Assembly (NCBI GenBank): GCA_009760855.2
Contig: WPIO01000009.1
Span: forward strand, 4,309,001 to 4,373,000
Direction of reading: 5' to 3'
Origin: Cristatella mucedo
Lineage: Eukaryota > Bryozoa > Phylactolaemata > Cristatellidae
DNA: 64,000 nucleotides
A model generated the notes under the pieces. It had not been told where the DNA came from. It worked only from the letters and a program-made list of their open reading frames with translations, and ran no database searches. The translations under genes and the position numbers were made by a program. Positions 1 to 11,112 of this stretch are shown in pieces; position 1 is the first letter of the stretch, and the number at the start of each line of letters is the position of its first letter.

Positions 1-480
1 TTAATCTTGGAGAACAGCTGCTCGCAGGAATAAGTGCTGGCAGCGCGATCACATGCTTGGCACGGGCTAGCAGATTGGAAACTAAGCCTGTGGCAGCTGA
101 CGGTAGAAGTAAATGAGAGCAGTGCAAGAAGTAAACTTGGCAAGAGAATGTCCGAAGCCTGTAGCTCAAACAACTCCAATTGCACGGCAGAGGAAGCATC
201 GTCACAGGGAAAGTAAAAAAGGAGGAGCTCTGGCAATTTTGCACTCCTGCTAAATCAGTGAAGCGCGACGAGAATTCATTCCGCTGGGTTGACAGCACAC
301 TGACGCATTCTTTGGTATCAACGAGAGCTGCATCACACTGGGCGAGGTGTGGAAAATGGATGTAGTCGTCCTTATACAGCAATTTCTCCCATAGCTTTGT
401 TTCGAATGCCCGAACGTGGGCTTCCATGTTCATGATGAGCATGTCACGTCCTTGCAGCTTGTGTAATGTGCAGCAAATTC
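1..480 (-). pseudogene. hAT-family transposase, C-terminal part (ZBED/GTF2IRD2-like relic)
   Basis: Read on the minus strand, 475 to 1 gives fragments of a domesticated-type hAT transposase. LQGRDMLIMNMEAHVRAFE near 450-400 fits the LQG..xxI..L...V.AF block of GTF2IRD2/FAM200/ZBED-like proteins. VQLELFELQAS near 190-160 fits the VQ.E.IELQ block. Near position 1-30 STYSCEQLFSK fits the hATC dimerisation motif that normally ends these proteins. Between them are stops and at least one frameshift (near 150-120), so it is a dead copy. The window edge cuts it, and its N-terminal zinc finger and catalytic core are not seen. It lies antisense to the host gene that starts at or before 1766, probably inside one of its introns. 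The family call rests on motifs recalled from the family, not on a search. Confidence 0.7.
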
Positions 481-1765
481 ACTCGTAAATAACGAATATT
501 TTTTTTAAAAACGGAGTACAACAGAGCGTATGGACAACTAACACGTACGACCAGAGGCATTCCAAGGGAATTGTGCACCTGGGGACGATCTGCCGAAGCG
601 CAGTTTACTGGCCGGGCCTTTTTGCGATGCCGATTGTCTTTAATTACGCGAGGATTTCTAAGACGACGGTACTATCTAAGTAAAGTACTTACTGCAGCAG
701 TTCCTGCCGTAGTCGGTCTCTACCCCGAAGGCTAGCTCGAGTCGGTCGTGGAGGGAACCACCAGGCACTTGACTCATGCCCTGGCAGTCGGAACGTCTTC
801 TGCTGCCCTTCCCTTACGTGCATTAGTAACCACACACTGTTCCTCTCTCCACCCTCTTACTTGCCTCTCTGGCACACCCATTTGCACTCGTTAACACTCT
901 CTGGAGAAAATCCGTCACGGCTAAGGGCTGCCGCAGCTAGCCGTGGGCAAAGCAAAGTCGCAGTTCTATAATCATACTACGAAACGCGCAAAGCAAAATC
1001 AAGCACAATAACAGTTAGCTCTCAACTCAAAGCAAAAAGCGGCCGAGAGACGGCTCGTGCCTCGAAAACTCGTTAGTTGGGATACTCTTAAGTCAGAGTA
1101 CCTCTACAGCAAAGGCGAAGAAAACTGTGACAACTCAATGAGACCGGATCCATCAATAAATAACTAGGGGCTGCTAGGCCGTTATGGAGCACTAGCTAGG
1201 CCGGATCTGGCCTAAAGGTAGGAGTTTGCCGACCTCTGCTCTAGACTGTCTATACTGCGCCTTAATATCCTTGCACAGACTAAAAATGCTTTATTTGTGT
1301 AGGCTACCTTTTCCATTGTCTCAATAGCCTGCTTACAGGGTCAAGTCGATCTGGTCACACCTGGCTGGTCTTGTTTTGAAAGAATCGTACTAAGGAGTTG
1401 CAATTGGTTGTGTCTTTACACTTTTTGATAAGCGGTCACTCAATTGCATTACGTTAGATTTTACTTTCCTACTTCGTTGTCAGTTCTTCCTGCCCTATGT
1501 GCTACCACTCTCTACGGTATAGGTGCCTCGAATGTACGAGCATGTGCAAGAATGTGAGTGCAGAAGCGGGTGTGTGTATGTGTGTGAGTCTGTGCACGCT
1601 TGCATGAGTGCATGCTGTAAATGGATGTGTCTCCTCTCCATAACCTTGCACAGGGATGCCCTTTCTTTAGCCGCAAGGTATGCATGTTTACGTCACTAAA
1701 TAGATTTTAAAGATTCTGATACGTTGCTGCCCTATCTTGACGGCTTTCGTATGTTCGTGTTGCAG
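481..1765. other. Non-coding interval, nothing firmly recognised
   Basis: I see no LINE, SINE or convincing exon here. A weak possible minus-strand exon lies near 694-800, with a GTAAGT donor at its 3' end (about 688-694), but its frame and acceptor are uncertain. Short GT-rich stretches occur near 1565-1625. This is most likely intron or intergenic DNA upstream of the first supported host exon. Confidence 0.4.
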
Positions 1766-1877
1766 GAGTGCAGCAGCTGGTGCGAACACTGCCCACGCTA
1801 AGCCGTGACGAACTGCGTGCCGTCGACCGGAAGCTCGAGGGCTGCCGTGAGCAGGCCAACAATCCTCAGAGTGAAGA
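1766..1877 (+). CDS. Host gene A, internal exon (charged, helix-rich protein)
   Basis: A 112-nt exon is flanked by a pyrimidine-rich acceptor ending ttgcag (1760-1765) and a GTGAGC donor at 1878. It is open in one frame, which reads VQQLVRTLPTLSRDELRAVD near its start and ends in an acidic NNPQSE stretch. It leaves two bases of a split codon that pair correctly with the next exon at 3780. Codon use and base composition are more GC-rich than the flanks, as expected for an exon. I do not recognise the protein. It looks alpha-helical and charged, so a coiled-coil or adaptor protein is possible. Because the exon begins with an acceptor, upstream exons must exist, most likely before the window. 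The two downstream exons continue the frame. Confidence 0.6.
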
Positions 1878-2224
1878 GTGAGCGAATAGCTTGTGCGCTT
1901 GCTCCTTCTTCATCATTGCAGAGGATTTTTGCTAGCTTTCGAGCTGCACTTTGAACGAGATTCACCTGCTCTATGGCTTGGGGGTGGGGTTGAATGTGTC
2001 CTTAGCATTCCAGGGGCCTTTTCTGTGGCCTTCTTCAGCATCGATACTGCTGCCTGAGAGTACCCAATTAGACGTTTAATGCTGTTCTCATAGTAAGGCA
2101 GTGTTCAGTGCAGATGCGTTCCATCGGCTCAACCGTCAAGTAAATCCCTTGTGGCACCTTCATTGGTTGTGGTTGAAGCACCACTAGTATGCTTTAAAGG
2201 AAGCATGACCATATAGTTAATGGT

Positions 2225-3470
2225 AAAATGCGCAGTGTCAGAACCCATAAGCCCGCAAAGGACAAATCACAAGGACCCAGCAAATGCTGTTACTAATAGG
2301 TGCGTTTTAGCTTTTCTTTAAATGTCAAGTCAAATGATGTCGTGCCGTCAGTCAATAGGGAGTTTCAGGCTATGGGAGCAGACGAACTAAAGGCACGGTC
2401 TCTAAAGGATTTGAGGTTTTTAGAAGAATAGCTAAGGGATGAGTCAAAAGAGCTCTCTGCCTGGCTGGTTAGTAGCTCTGACAGGCCAGAGCCAGGGAAT
2501 GAAGGTATCTAAAAGTGAGAGCGACAAATCGACCTCGAAGTCGATGCGCTGCTTGATTGGCAGCCAGTACAAGTTTCAGCAAGAAGTGATATGATGTGGC
2601 CATTCGGACGCTCACGGCTGCAGACAACGGTGGCTGCAGAGTTCTGCACCAGCTGCAAGTGGTTGAATGGGTAAACCGGCAGACATGCAAGCAGTGTGCA
2701 CCGGCCAACTTGAATGTAGTAAGTATCCTTGCCTAAGTAGGCCCGACTTTGGTCGATTTTACCCAATTGAAAATTGGCAGCCTTGACGGTGGAACTGATA
2801 CGGTCGTCTAGTGACAGATCTCTTTGGAACAGGACACCTTGGCTTTTTGCAGTGTGTGCTTCAGGAGACATGCTGGGAGAGCCGACCTTCAGCGTTAATC
2901 TTTCCGATTTCTGACACACAAGGATTACCCATAACTAATAAGTTGGCTTTATCCTCATTACATTTGAGAAACTTGGCTGCTATCCACGTGTGGATTTCAA
3001 CAATACTTGCTGCAAGAGAGTTTGAAGTGCTTGAAGGCTGGGAGAGATCAAAGCATAGGTGCAACAGCTTTGTTTCATCGGTATAAAGGGGAAGCCTAGA
3101 TTATGCTTGGTGATTACATCAGCAAGAGGGAAACCTCAAACCTTGCTAGTAAGTTCCAGTCTAATTTCAGAGCTAATCGCTCCACAGAGTCAGTATTGCT
3201 TCGAGTGTATAACGACCTACTAGGAATGCAGACTTAGGTAGAGTATCTCTGCTTGTTAGGCTCGATCTTTCGGCAACTTTTGATATTATCGATCACAAAG
3301 TCCTTCTTGAGCACCTCTCATCTCGAGCATTACACTGGTAGGCACCATTTTAGTTGGAAAATACAGAGCAACCGAGGGCCGTCTGGCGTGAGACTGAGAG
3401 CAGAGAATTTTTGCCTTCAGTGGAATGATCGACAATCTTTGATTAAATAGCCAGTGCTGTAAACGATGGA
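2225..3470. mobile_element. LINE-A copy with 5' inversion (twin-primed)
   Basis: Positions 2225-3121 are antisense to the LINE-A 3' region. They read, on the minus strand, the end of the reverse-transcriptase palm/thumb and the conserved C-terminal block (LDDRISSTVKAANFQLGKI, then LQLVQNSAA). At about 3122 orientation flips. Positions 3122-3470 read on the plus strand and encode the upstream reverse-transcriptase segment (NRSTESVLLRVYN, LDLSATFDIIDH). One element whose 5' part is inverted relative to its 3' part is the classic product of twin priming. Both parts carry frameshifts. LINE-A belongs to the L2/CR1-like non-LTR group by its reverse transcriptase and 3' tail. Confidence 0.75.
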
Positions 3471-3779
3471 GCTAGTCAGACCATTTTTGCACTCAAAGCA
3501 GCTTAAAATTAAAGCTTAACATGGCCACCTATTTGGCCAAAATCAATCGCAATTTTTGCACAAATGCATGCATTTATTTTTAATTGCCATTTTATGTTAA
3601 GCTTCAGCCATTAGGTCGGACCGTGGTCGACGACCGGAGGTTGTATCCCTATGCCGGTCGGTAATTTGCGATGACTCTTACGCAACCTTCTAATTTGCAG
3701 AGCTATCTTATACTCAGAATGCGTTTCGCCTCTGCTGTGGCGGCAAGATGTGGCTAATCGAGATCTTTTTACCCTATAG

Positions 3780-3855
3780 ATTTCAGCGTCGGATGCAAGA
3801 GGTACTCGAGGATGAGGATGAGCGACAGATGGCCAAGTATTCTAAGCAGAACGAG
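3780..3855 (+). CDS. Host gene A, internal exon (acidic/basic coiled-coil stretch)
   Basis: A 76-nt exon follows the acceptor ctatag (ends 3779) and precedes the donor GTTAGT at 3856. Using the tag acceptor rather than the ttcag six bases further in keeps the phase left by exon 1766-1877, and gives EFQRRMQEVLEDEDERQMAK followed by YSKQNE. The composition is strongly charged, typical of a long helix. It ends on a whole codon (phase 0). The intron before it (1878-3779) holds an inverted LINE-A insertion; the intron after it holds several more LINE copies. Function not recognised. Confidence 0.6.
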
Positions 3856-4151
3856 GTTAGTAGATGATTAGCCATGTGCTGCTTGGCTCTGGCGTTTGAC
3901 TGTGCATCGACTGCTTTTGCAATAGGCAGTAGGTACTTTTCCTTTTTTCCCTCTGCTGCTTCAACGTTGGCTGCCAGCAAAAGATTTACCGCTTTTGCTT
4001 TGGCGATTAAACTGTGTGCAGACAGCCCATGGCAGGGGCAGTAGTGCAAACTGAAGGCCATACTGTTGGTTTACAGTTAAGTGTCTCAGCCAACGGCTGC
4101 TAGTCAATAGTGCACATTTCCCTGCTCTTCTTCCCCTACTGTGACTTGCAG

Positions 4152-4208
4152 ATGGCTCGTGAGGTGCATTTGAACCTACCGTCTTGTAGCATGGAGGAGG
4201 GAGTGTGA
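4152..4208 (+). CDS. Host gene A, possible alternative last exon with its own poly(A) signal
   Basis: After a good acceptor (gacttgcag, ends 4151) there is a 57-nt open stretch in phase 0. It can be spliced directly onto exon 3780-3855 and ends in TGA at 4206-4208. An AATAAA lies only 36 nt downstream at 4244-4249. The encoded tail (MAREVHLNLPSCSMEEGV) looks unlike the charged helix before it, so this is either an alternative terminal exon with premature polyadenylation or a chance match. The exon at 9579 is the better candidate for the main C-terminus. Confidence 0.3.
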   Translation: MAREVHLNLPSCSMEEGV

Positions 4209-4243
4209 ATTTTAGGGAAAACTTCCTCCCGAATGCAGTAGGA

Positions 4244-4249
4244 AATAAA
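4244..4249 (+). terminator. AATAAA poly(A) signal after alternative exon
   Basis: A canonical AATAAA lies 36 bases after the TGA of the possible terminal exon 4152-4208. It would support a short transcript of host gene A if that exon is used. Confidence 0.3.
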
Positions 4250-4374
4250 GAATTGCTGTCTGCAGAACTCGAACCACGGGTCTAAAGTGCTAGCTCCCTA
4301 TTCCCAGACTTAAGACCCACGGGTTGAGTGTCTGCAGATGGTAACATCAATAATATTTCATTAGCCTCAATCAT

Positions 4375-6015
4375 GTCCCAGCACCTTTAAAAAAGCTGTA
4401 GTCAGGCTACTACTCAAGAAAGCGACACTAGACCAAGAGAACTCGATCAACTACCGCTCAGTCTCCCTTCTACCATTCCTATCAAAGACACTGGACGAGT
4501 CGTGGCTGACCAGCTGAACTTGAATGTTGTATTTTCTAACCTTGCTAATAAGTTCTAGTCTGGCTTTAGAGCTAAACAGTCCACAGAGTCAGCATTGCTT
4601 CGGGTATACAACGACCTACTTAGGAATGCAGACATGGGTAGTCTCTATGCTTGTTTTGCTCGATCTTTCGGCAGCTTTTGATACTATCGATCACCAGGTC
4701 CTTCTTGAGCACCTCTCATCTTGCCTGGGCATCACTGGCAATGGTCTGCAATGGTTCAGGTCCTATCTCAGTGGGAGTCTCCAGAGTATTGACGTGAATG
4801 GACAAAGATCATCCGAGGTACCTCTGAAATATGGGGTACCTCAGGGGTCCGTGCTAGGTCCGGTTCTTTTCACGGTTTATACTCTCCCTGTTGCTGATGT
4901 GATTGCCAAGCACAATCTAGGCTTTCACTTCTATGCGGATGACACTCAGTTGTAACTTTGCTTTGATCCCTCCCAGCCTTCGAGCACTTCGAATTCAACT
5001 CACTTGCTGCATGCATTGACGACATCCGCAGATGGATGACAGCAGATTTTCTTAAACTAAATGATGATAAAACTAACTTATTAGTTATGGGCAAACCCAA
5101 TGTGATTCAGAAATTGGAAAGGCTGAAGCTCAAAATTGGCTTTGCCAGCATATCTCCTGTTGAATCAGCTCGAAATCTAAGTGTCATGTTTCGAAGTGAC
5201 CTCTCGTTAGACGACCACATCAGCTCCACACCAAGTCTGCCTACTTTCAGATACATTGCATTGCTAAAATTCGGGCTTGTTTAGATAAGGATACCACGTC
5301 TAAGTTGGTCCATGCATTTGTGGCATTCCATCTTGACCTCTGTAACTCACTGCTCGCTGGCCTACCAGCATGTGCAATAAAGCGTTCACAGCTGGTGCAA
5401 AGCTCCACAGCTAGGCTTGCCTGTCGTGAGCGTCGCAGTTGCCACTTCACACCACTTCTCGCCGACCTGCACTGGCTCCCAGTCAAGCAACGGATCGACT
5501 TCAAGGTCTTGTCACTCACCTTTAGGTCCCTTCATCCTTTGGCTCCAGCCTACTTTTCAGATCTACTCCCACACCAAGCCAAGCATCGTACCACCTGGTT
5601 TTCAGAATCTATCTGTTTACCAATACCTCGTACAAACCTCAAATCCGTTGGAGACCTTGCGCTTAGTTCGTATGCTCCCAAAGCCTGGAATTCACTCCCG
5701 ACTTGCGCCACGACATCCCCTGACTTGACCACAATAAAAAAATTAAAAATACCTATTTAGGACAGAATTTAGTGGGTCCATGTGATTCGTCCTTTATGTG
5801 CTTATGCATGCTGACACTGTTACATGGTGCCACTAACCACACTTGCATGCTGACCCTGTGCATGTCACCTCTAACCGTGGCATTCATGTTGTTTATCAAG
5901 CATGATACCACTCACCATTAGATCGTGTTTCCTTTGCAGCAACTTTAATGCACCTTGAAAGAAATTGAGTTCTCTAAGGGTGCTTTATCAAGTGTATTAT
6001 TATTGTTAATAATAT
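4375..6015 (+). mobile_element. LINE-A, longest copy (reverse transcriptase to 3' tail)
   Basis: This copy spans the reverse transcriptase from the ..NYR.VSLLPFLSKTL block (about 4450) through LDLSAAFDTIDHQVLLEHLS (4650-4720), the GVPQGSVLGP motif (about 4835) and the FYADDTQL active-site motif (about 4930). It then continues through the L2/CR1-type C-terminal domain (LPVKQRIDFKVLSLTFRSLH) to the 3' untranslated region and the TTATTATTGT tail near 6000. Several single-base shifts and stops split the frame (for example near 4955, 5100 and 5285), so it is inactive. It lacks the endonuclease and is therefore 5'-truncated. It lies in the intron of host gene A, in sense. Confidence 0.9.
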
Positions 6016-6639
6016 TATAACCGAGCGTTTCTGTACTTACCGTACTCGTGGCCTTTTGTCAAACTAACCTCAGATTACCCAAGCTGTTTTTAATGTCCCA
6101 TTTTCTTGTTTGACCCTGCAGTACTGATTTGCTATGAGGCTTGGAAGCCAGCTAGGAATATGAATTGGGAGATTGTTTGCAGGCTTAAATAATTAGTGTC
6201 TCCCTCTCCTCATTTGGCTTGCCAGATAGACGACCCTGGTCTCTGTTCTCAAGCAATGATATATCATAATTGGTCAGTGGCTTAAATATTGACTAAATGC
6301 TCAATTTACAAGACCGATCTGAATTCCACTTACTTCTCTCCTTTAACTTTGTGCTATTATTGCCTCAGGTAGTGTAGCTTTATCAATATTCCTGCCGATA
6401 CAGCTTTAAACTGGCCAGGTTTGAAAAATCCGTGCCCATTGGGATCGGAATAGGCGTTGCAGGTCAAACATTGCAATATTTTATGAACTTGGCTGTTTAA
6501 AATGCAGCCAGATGCTGGACTTGATTGCATTAGTGTATGATATCTGAGTTTTCTTACTAGGCGCAAAAAACATGCATAGTGAGTCTGTATTGTCAGCTCC
6601 CGAAAAACTCCAGATACTTCTAAAAAAATTGTTGCCCTG

Positions 6640-7100
6640 ACACAATCGACTTCAAGGGTTTGTCACTCACTTTAAGGTCCCTTTATTCTTTGGCTCCAGC
6701 CTACCAATCAGATCTACTCCCTGACTATGCTAAGCATAGTACCACCGGCTTTTCAGGATTATTTTCGTTTTCCTTATACCTCGTCCAAACCTCAAATCCT
6801 TTAGAGACCGTGCCTTTAGTTCGTATGCTTCCAAAGCCTGGAAATCACTTCCAACTTGCATCACGTTACCTCCTGACTTGACCATATTTAAAAAGAAACT
6901 AAAAAACGCATCTATTTATCACAGCGTTTAGTGGGTCCCCATGATTCGTTCTTTATGTGCTTATGCATGCTGACACTGAAATCTGCTTGCGGATGTTACC
7001 ACCAATCATTTGATAATAGTTCCTGTACAGCATCTTTAAAGTGCCTAGAAAGTGATTTAGTTCTTTGAAGGGCTATACAAATGTATTAGTGTTATTATTA
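6640..7100 (+). mobile_element. LINE-A 3' fragment
   Basis: Sense fragment of the LINE-A C-terminal coding end (LAPAYQSDLLPDYAKHSTTG near 6690) and 3' untranslated region, ending in the AT-rich ATTAGTGTTATTATT tail. More diverged than the 4375-6015 copy. A short SINE-1 piece abuts its end. Confidence 0.8.
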
Positions 7101-7102
7101 TT

Positions 7103-7160
7103 GGCCTTGGTCGGGGTGAGCACCGTAACCGTTGGGCCAAATCAGCATGGCATCATGAGG
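7103..7160 (-). mobile_element. SINE-1 fragment (tRNA-like head)
   Basis: Antisense partial match to the tRNA-like part of SINE-1 (ccttggtcggggtgagcac, then cgttgggccaaatcagc). It lies directly behind the LINE-A tail at 7100, so the pair may be a chimera or an insertion into the tail. Confidence 0.55.
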
Positions 7161-9460
7161 TCCCAAGCCTTATCTCTGGCTCATGAAGACCTTGAAAAAT
7201 AAGATGGAATAACAGAAAATGCCGAAAGTTAAATATAGGAGACTGCTTTCGGTAACCGATGATGATTCGGGAGCCTCAATATCCAGCCATTAATGGAGGG
7301 CAGCATGTTCATCACCCTTCTTTACTAGGTATCATCGATGGCACTCAATGATCCAAAATATCTTTTAATTTCAATTTTTTCGATGGATATATTCATTATT
7401 TTTGGTAATTTTTGTGGCTAAGCGGCCTAATTTTGGTAATCCTTTCTTAGGTGGACGTCACAGATTACCACCTTACTCTGGTCATGGCGATAGAATTACT
7501 CCTGTGTTACCTACTATTTGCTCGTTAAAGTGGCTGCGTCAGTTACAGGTTTAACAAAAATTCCTACCAAAGCATTGGCTCTGAGACTTGGGGTCTGCAT
7601 GACCTTACGAGAGTATATTGTGTGGCAGGAGAACCGTGGCAGCTTTCGCCCTGTTTGCAGCAGGCGTTACACTATTGCCTGCTTCAGCGTTGAACCCCAC
7701 TACCTTGTTCGTGAAGTTCAAGTACTTTACCGATGGAATAAGACTCAGTGGCACATCCTTTAGCTGTGTAAGTGCCATTATGTATCCACTGAGGACCGGC
7801 AGGGTTTAGCTACTACCCTTAAAATTTGGCTGTTTCGTGTGCTCCATGTCTTGATGCCCACGTAAGAATGCAGCAGCGCACTATGAAATCGAAGGCTTTT
7901 CGACACCAATGGAGCCGGATCATGGTGCTTGCTCGATGCCCGTGAGTGGATGACCTATTCCATCACCACTGACCGTGCGAGGAAAGAGCGAGGAAGACAG
8001 AAAGCTTCATATAGATATATAGATATAGATATATAGATATAGATAGTTCAAACACATCCCTATTACGAGTGCTGACTTTGGATTTGGAAGAAGACAAGAT
8101 GACAAAGATCGAGAGATATAAGAAATTGAATGGGGAGAAAAGACTGAACAGAGTCTTAGCCTAATCACGGAGAGGTGAAACTTGTCGAGGCATTTCAGCA
8201 CCCTTCCTGAGATTTCGCAAGCTCTGCTCATGCACGAGAACATCAACAGCAGCTACAGTTGCACACCCGAGTAGCTGATGGCACAGCTTTTCCGTATAGC
8301 CGTGTGCACCACCGAATGTCGTACTGCATGCTTTGGGGTGAGAGGAAGTTGCAGCTAAGACATTTAGTGTAGATTCAGGAGTTGCTTGAAGCTTTGAAAA
8401 GCCCCGATGACACTATTGAATGTGGCAGTGCATCATGCAAAAGCGACTGGAATAGACAACAAGCATAGTAGTGAAAAAGCATAAACGGCAGGTTGGCCCT
8501 TGCACACAGTATGCAGCACTGCAGCGTGAGCTTGTGCAATACCCGTGGATTGGCCGGGATGTTACTGGGACTGCTCCAGGATGCTATATTAGGTGATTCT
8601 AGCCCACTCTATACGCGAAGCATCAGTAGCTAATTCATCACCAGCCGATGTGGGAGCTAGTCATGCTTACGATTAGCAAAGGAGAGATCTTGAGGTGTCA
8701 CCTTGAAGTAAGTGGACTAATCTCCAATCGGAAGTAGAATTAGAGAGCATTAAGTGGGATGTCGAACAAATGTGCAGAATGATTGAAGGTAAAAATCAAT
8801 GATTCTTCACCGTTGTGACCCTGTGTTAACCATTTCTGGCATGCTTACATTAGCAGGATTCGAGTGACCGTCATAAGGATATAGTAAGGAGCACGATCGA
8901 TTATGCTTGGGAGATCAATAAATGTGTCTTCTGTGGATGTCTTGGGCTTGCTCGCCGTGGTTTGAATGAGATCGGCCGGCATTTTCGTAACGAACAGTGG
9001 GCTGATTCGTGCTCACGGTGGCCAGAAGTAAGGGTTGATTGAGCAGCTTGTGGCCATCCTGTCCAGCAGCCTGCCTTGTTGTGTTGCCAGCAGACACTAG
9101 GAAATGGTGCCCACAGATATTGTTGATCAGTGCAAGACTGAATGAGATTAGGTTGCTTGCTAGAAGCATGCAATCCTTTACGTATTAAAAGATAAACTAG
9201 TTATAAATGCAATCCCAAAGTTTGATGGTTGACTGATGACTGGAATATGGTCAATACAATTATTATGTAAGATCTCTTTACACCGGAAGTAGTACGTCGA
9301 GCTCCAGAAAGTAATTTTCTTTAAAAAATAACAGCCTAAACCGCGGTTTTCTGGCGAACTCTGTAAATATAAGCTACCCAGCCCTAATTTTCTACTGAGT
9401 CGGTATTCGGTTTAAGCACATAGTCTTCGGATCCCATTGCACCCGATTGGTATTTTCTAG
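7161..9460. other. Intronic DNA without recognised genes
   Basis: No clear coding exon or known repeat is seen. It holds a short (ATAGAT)n-type microsatellite at 8009-8046 and several short frames that look like chance. It is read as intron of host gene A. Confidence 0.4.
8009..8046. repeat. AT-rich microsatellite, atagat/atat units
   Basis: Short tandem run of ATAGATAT-type units, about 38 bp. Confidence 0.7.
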
Positions 9461-9578
9461 TATTACTTATGAAACAGCTTGTGTACGCCCAGCATTCTCG
9501 CTAGAAATGTCTTCGCTGTGATTAATATTAGTGGGGATGGAATGGTGCTGCTATTTTTCGCGGCGTTTGGTGTTGCAG

Positions 9579-9617
9579 GAGCGGCGGCGCATCGAGAGCG
9601 AGCTCCTCGGCTTGTGA
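9579..9617 (+). CDS. Host gene A, terminal exon
   Basis: A strong acceptor (pyrimidine run and gtgttgcag ending 9578) is followed by ERRRIESELLGL and a TGA stop at 9615-9617. The exon opens in phase 0, exactly what exon 3780-3855 leaves. Joined in order, the charged helix continues without a break, which is the main reason to place the two in one gene. The 3' untranslated region would run from 9618 to beyond the AATAAA at 10231. The protein is not recognised. If the assignment is right the gene spans at least 7.9 kb, with most of it intron filled by LINE copies. Confidence 0.5.
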   Translation, partial: ERRRIESELLGL

Positions 9618-10230
9618 GAGCTACTGATTTCTCTGGAGCTACCCTTGGTGTTCCATGTCCCGGTGTCGCTCCGAAGCTCACCCACTTTTAACGATGATTT
9701 TGACGAGGCGTCGCTGTGCACTTTACGAAACTGCTTCGTGTTAGGATCAGCCGAACAGCGTCGGCCTGCCTCCTGTCAGAAACGGCTTCGGCTCCTTTCC
9801 CATTGTGCAGGAGTGTGCCAGTGTAATGCCGACTGACCAATGGTGATGAGCCATATCAACAGTAACGGTTGCTCATAATTGTAGCATATCACCTATCGAG
9901 AAAACTACCCTCTGGCCTAGCGGCCGTTTTATTATTGCACCTGTTGGCCGTGTGGCATTCGATCGCTGCAGCATTCCATCTCCAAACTCAAAAGCTCCAA
10001 ATGCTCCAACATTGCCATTGTCTCTGCCCGGAGCCCAGCGTCACTTGTCTGGTCCTAGGGTTGTTGGACGGTCTTGTCACCAGCATTGGTTGCAGTCATG
10101 AGCTGCTCCTGGCATAAGGTATTACAATTTGGAGTTTATTGAACATCTGTCAGATTTTCTCATGCAAGATGTGAATACTTTTCACAGCGGCCACATACCA
10201 AAAAGGGGCCACTGCTCTATGTAAACAAAC

Positions 10231-10236
10231 AATAAA
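10231..10236 (+). terminator. AATAAA poly(A) signal of host gene A
   Basis: The AATAAA lies about 610 bases after the stop at 9615-9617, with no other good signal seen between them. It is the likely end of the main transcript. Confidence 0.35.
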
Positions 10237-10639
10237 TACCGCACGTGGTAAACAAGCAAAAATTAGACATAATGCTGAGCCTGCGAGCTAGTGGATTATA
10301 TAATTCTAGTGAGTGCCTACCTGTACAAGCCAGTAGTGTTGCGTTTTAAAGCAAGTGAAGAGCGTTAGCTATCAAAGTTAAAGCATACGGGACTGGGTAC
10401 GACGGCATCGATTGGAATTTCTCACCATTAAGTGTCCAGCAGGCCAGAGTGCAAAATCCGACTAAATCTCCATCAACCTTGACATTATACTATCAATATC
10501 TGGTGTAGCGCCGTAAGGGAGCCAAATCTGTATCCGGGAGCTTTACAACTTACTAGAACAGGAGCAATAATCAACAATTTATTGCAAGCTAGGTATCGTG
10601 CTTAGACCAGCTTGCAAAAGCGAACGAGAACACACTCAA

Positions 10640-10950
10640 ATCCGCTGGTTAGCAGGACCTCTGGTGAGTAATGTGACTGAATCATGCATCGGTAAGCACG
10701 CTGGAACAAGAAAGAAAAGTTCACTGAGGTGTAGGGAAAGCTGACCAGAACAGCTGCGTCTTTGGGTGAGACTTGCATCATCCCAAGACCATTGCAGGTA
10801 CCTTATCTGAATGTAAGTTCCAGACGCTTGGTCCACACCAACTGTTGGACGATCACCAAAAGATTTCAAGCTGGTGCGAACTACTGCAGCCATATTTAGG
10901 CCCGAAAGAATCTTGGAAGTTGATATTTTAGTAGTTGCCACTGCGTCATT
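10640..10950 (-). mobile_element. Diverged L2-like LINE 3' fragment
   Basis: Minus-strand frames contain TSLKSFGDR near 10880 and a 3' region matching the LINE-A layout (..APRVWN.., then short terminal blocks). It is more decayed than the LINE-A copies, so it is an older or related family. Confidence 0.5.
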
Positions 10951-11044
10951 GTGACGGTAGAAGAAAGCGCAGGAGACACATTTGCAATATGTGTATATAA
11001 CGTATTATAATATATGGGACCCGATAAATTAATGCTACACACAA

Positions 11045-11112
11045 ATATATATATATATATATATTTGTGTGTGTGTGTTCATGCGTGCGTGTGTGTGTGT
11101 GTGTGTGTCTAT
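11045..11112. repeat. (TA)n-(TG)n compound microsatellite
   Basis: A TA run at 11045-11064 is followed by GT-rich repeats to about 11110. The frames read across it on both strands are low-complexity artefacts. Confidence 0.9.

Noticed and set aside
34-365. Two plus-strand frames of 60-61 codons at the window start.
   Set aside because: They are antisense to the hAT transposase relic, which has recognisable motifs on the minus strand.
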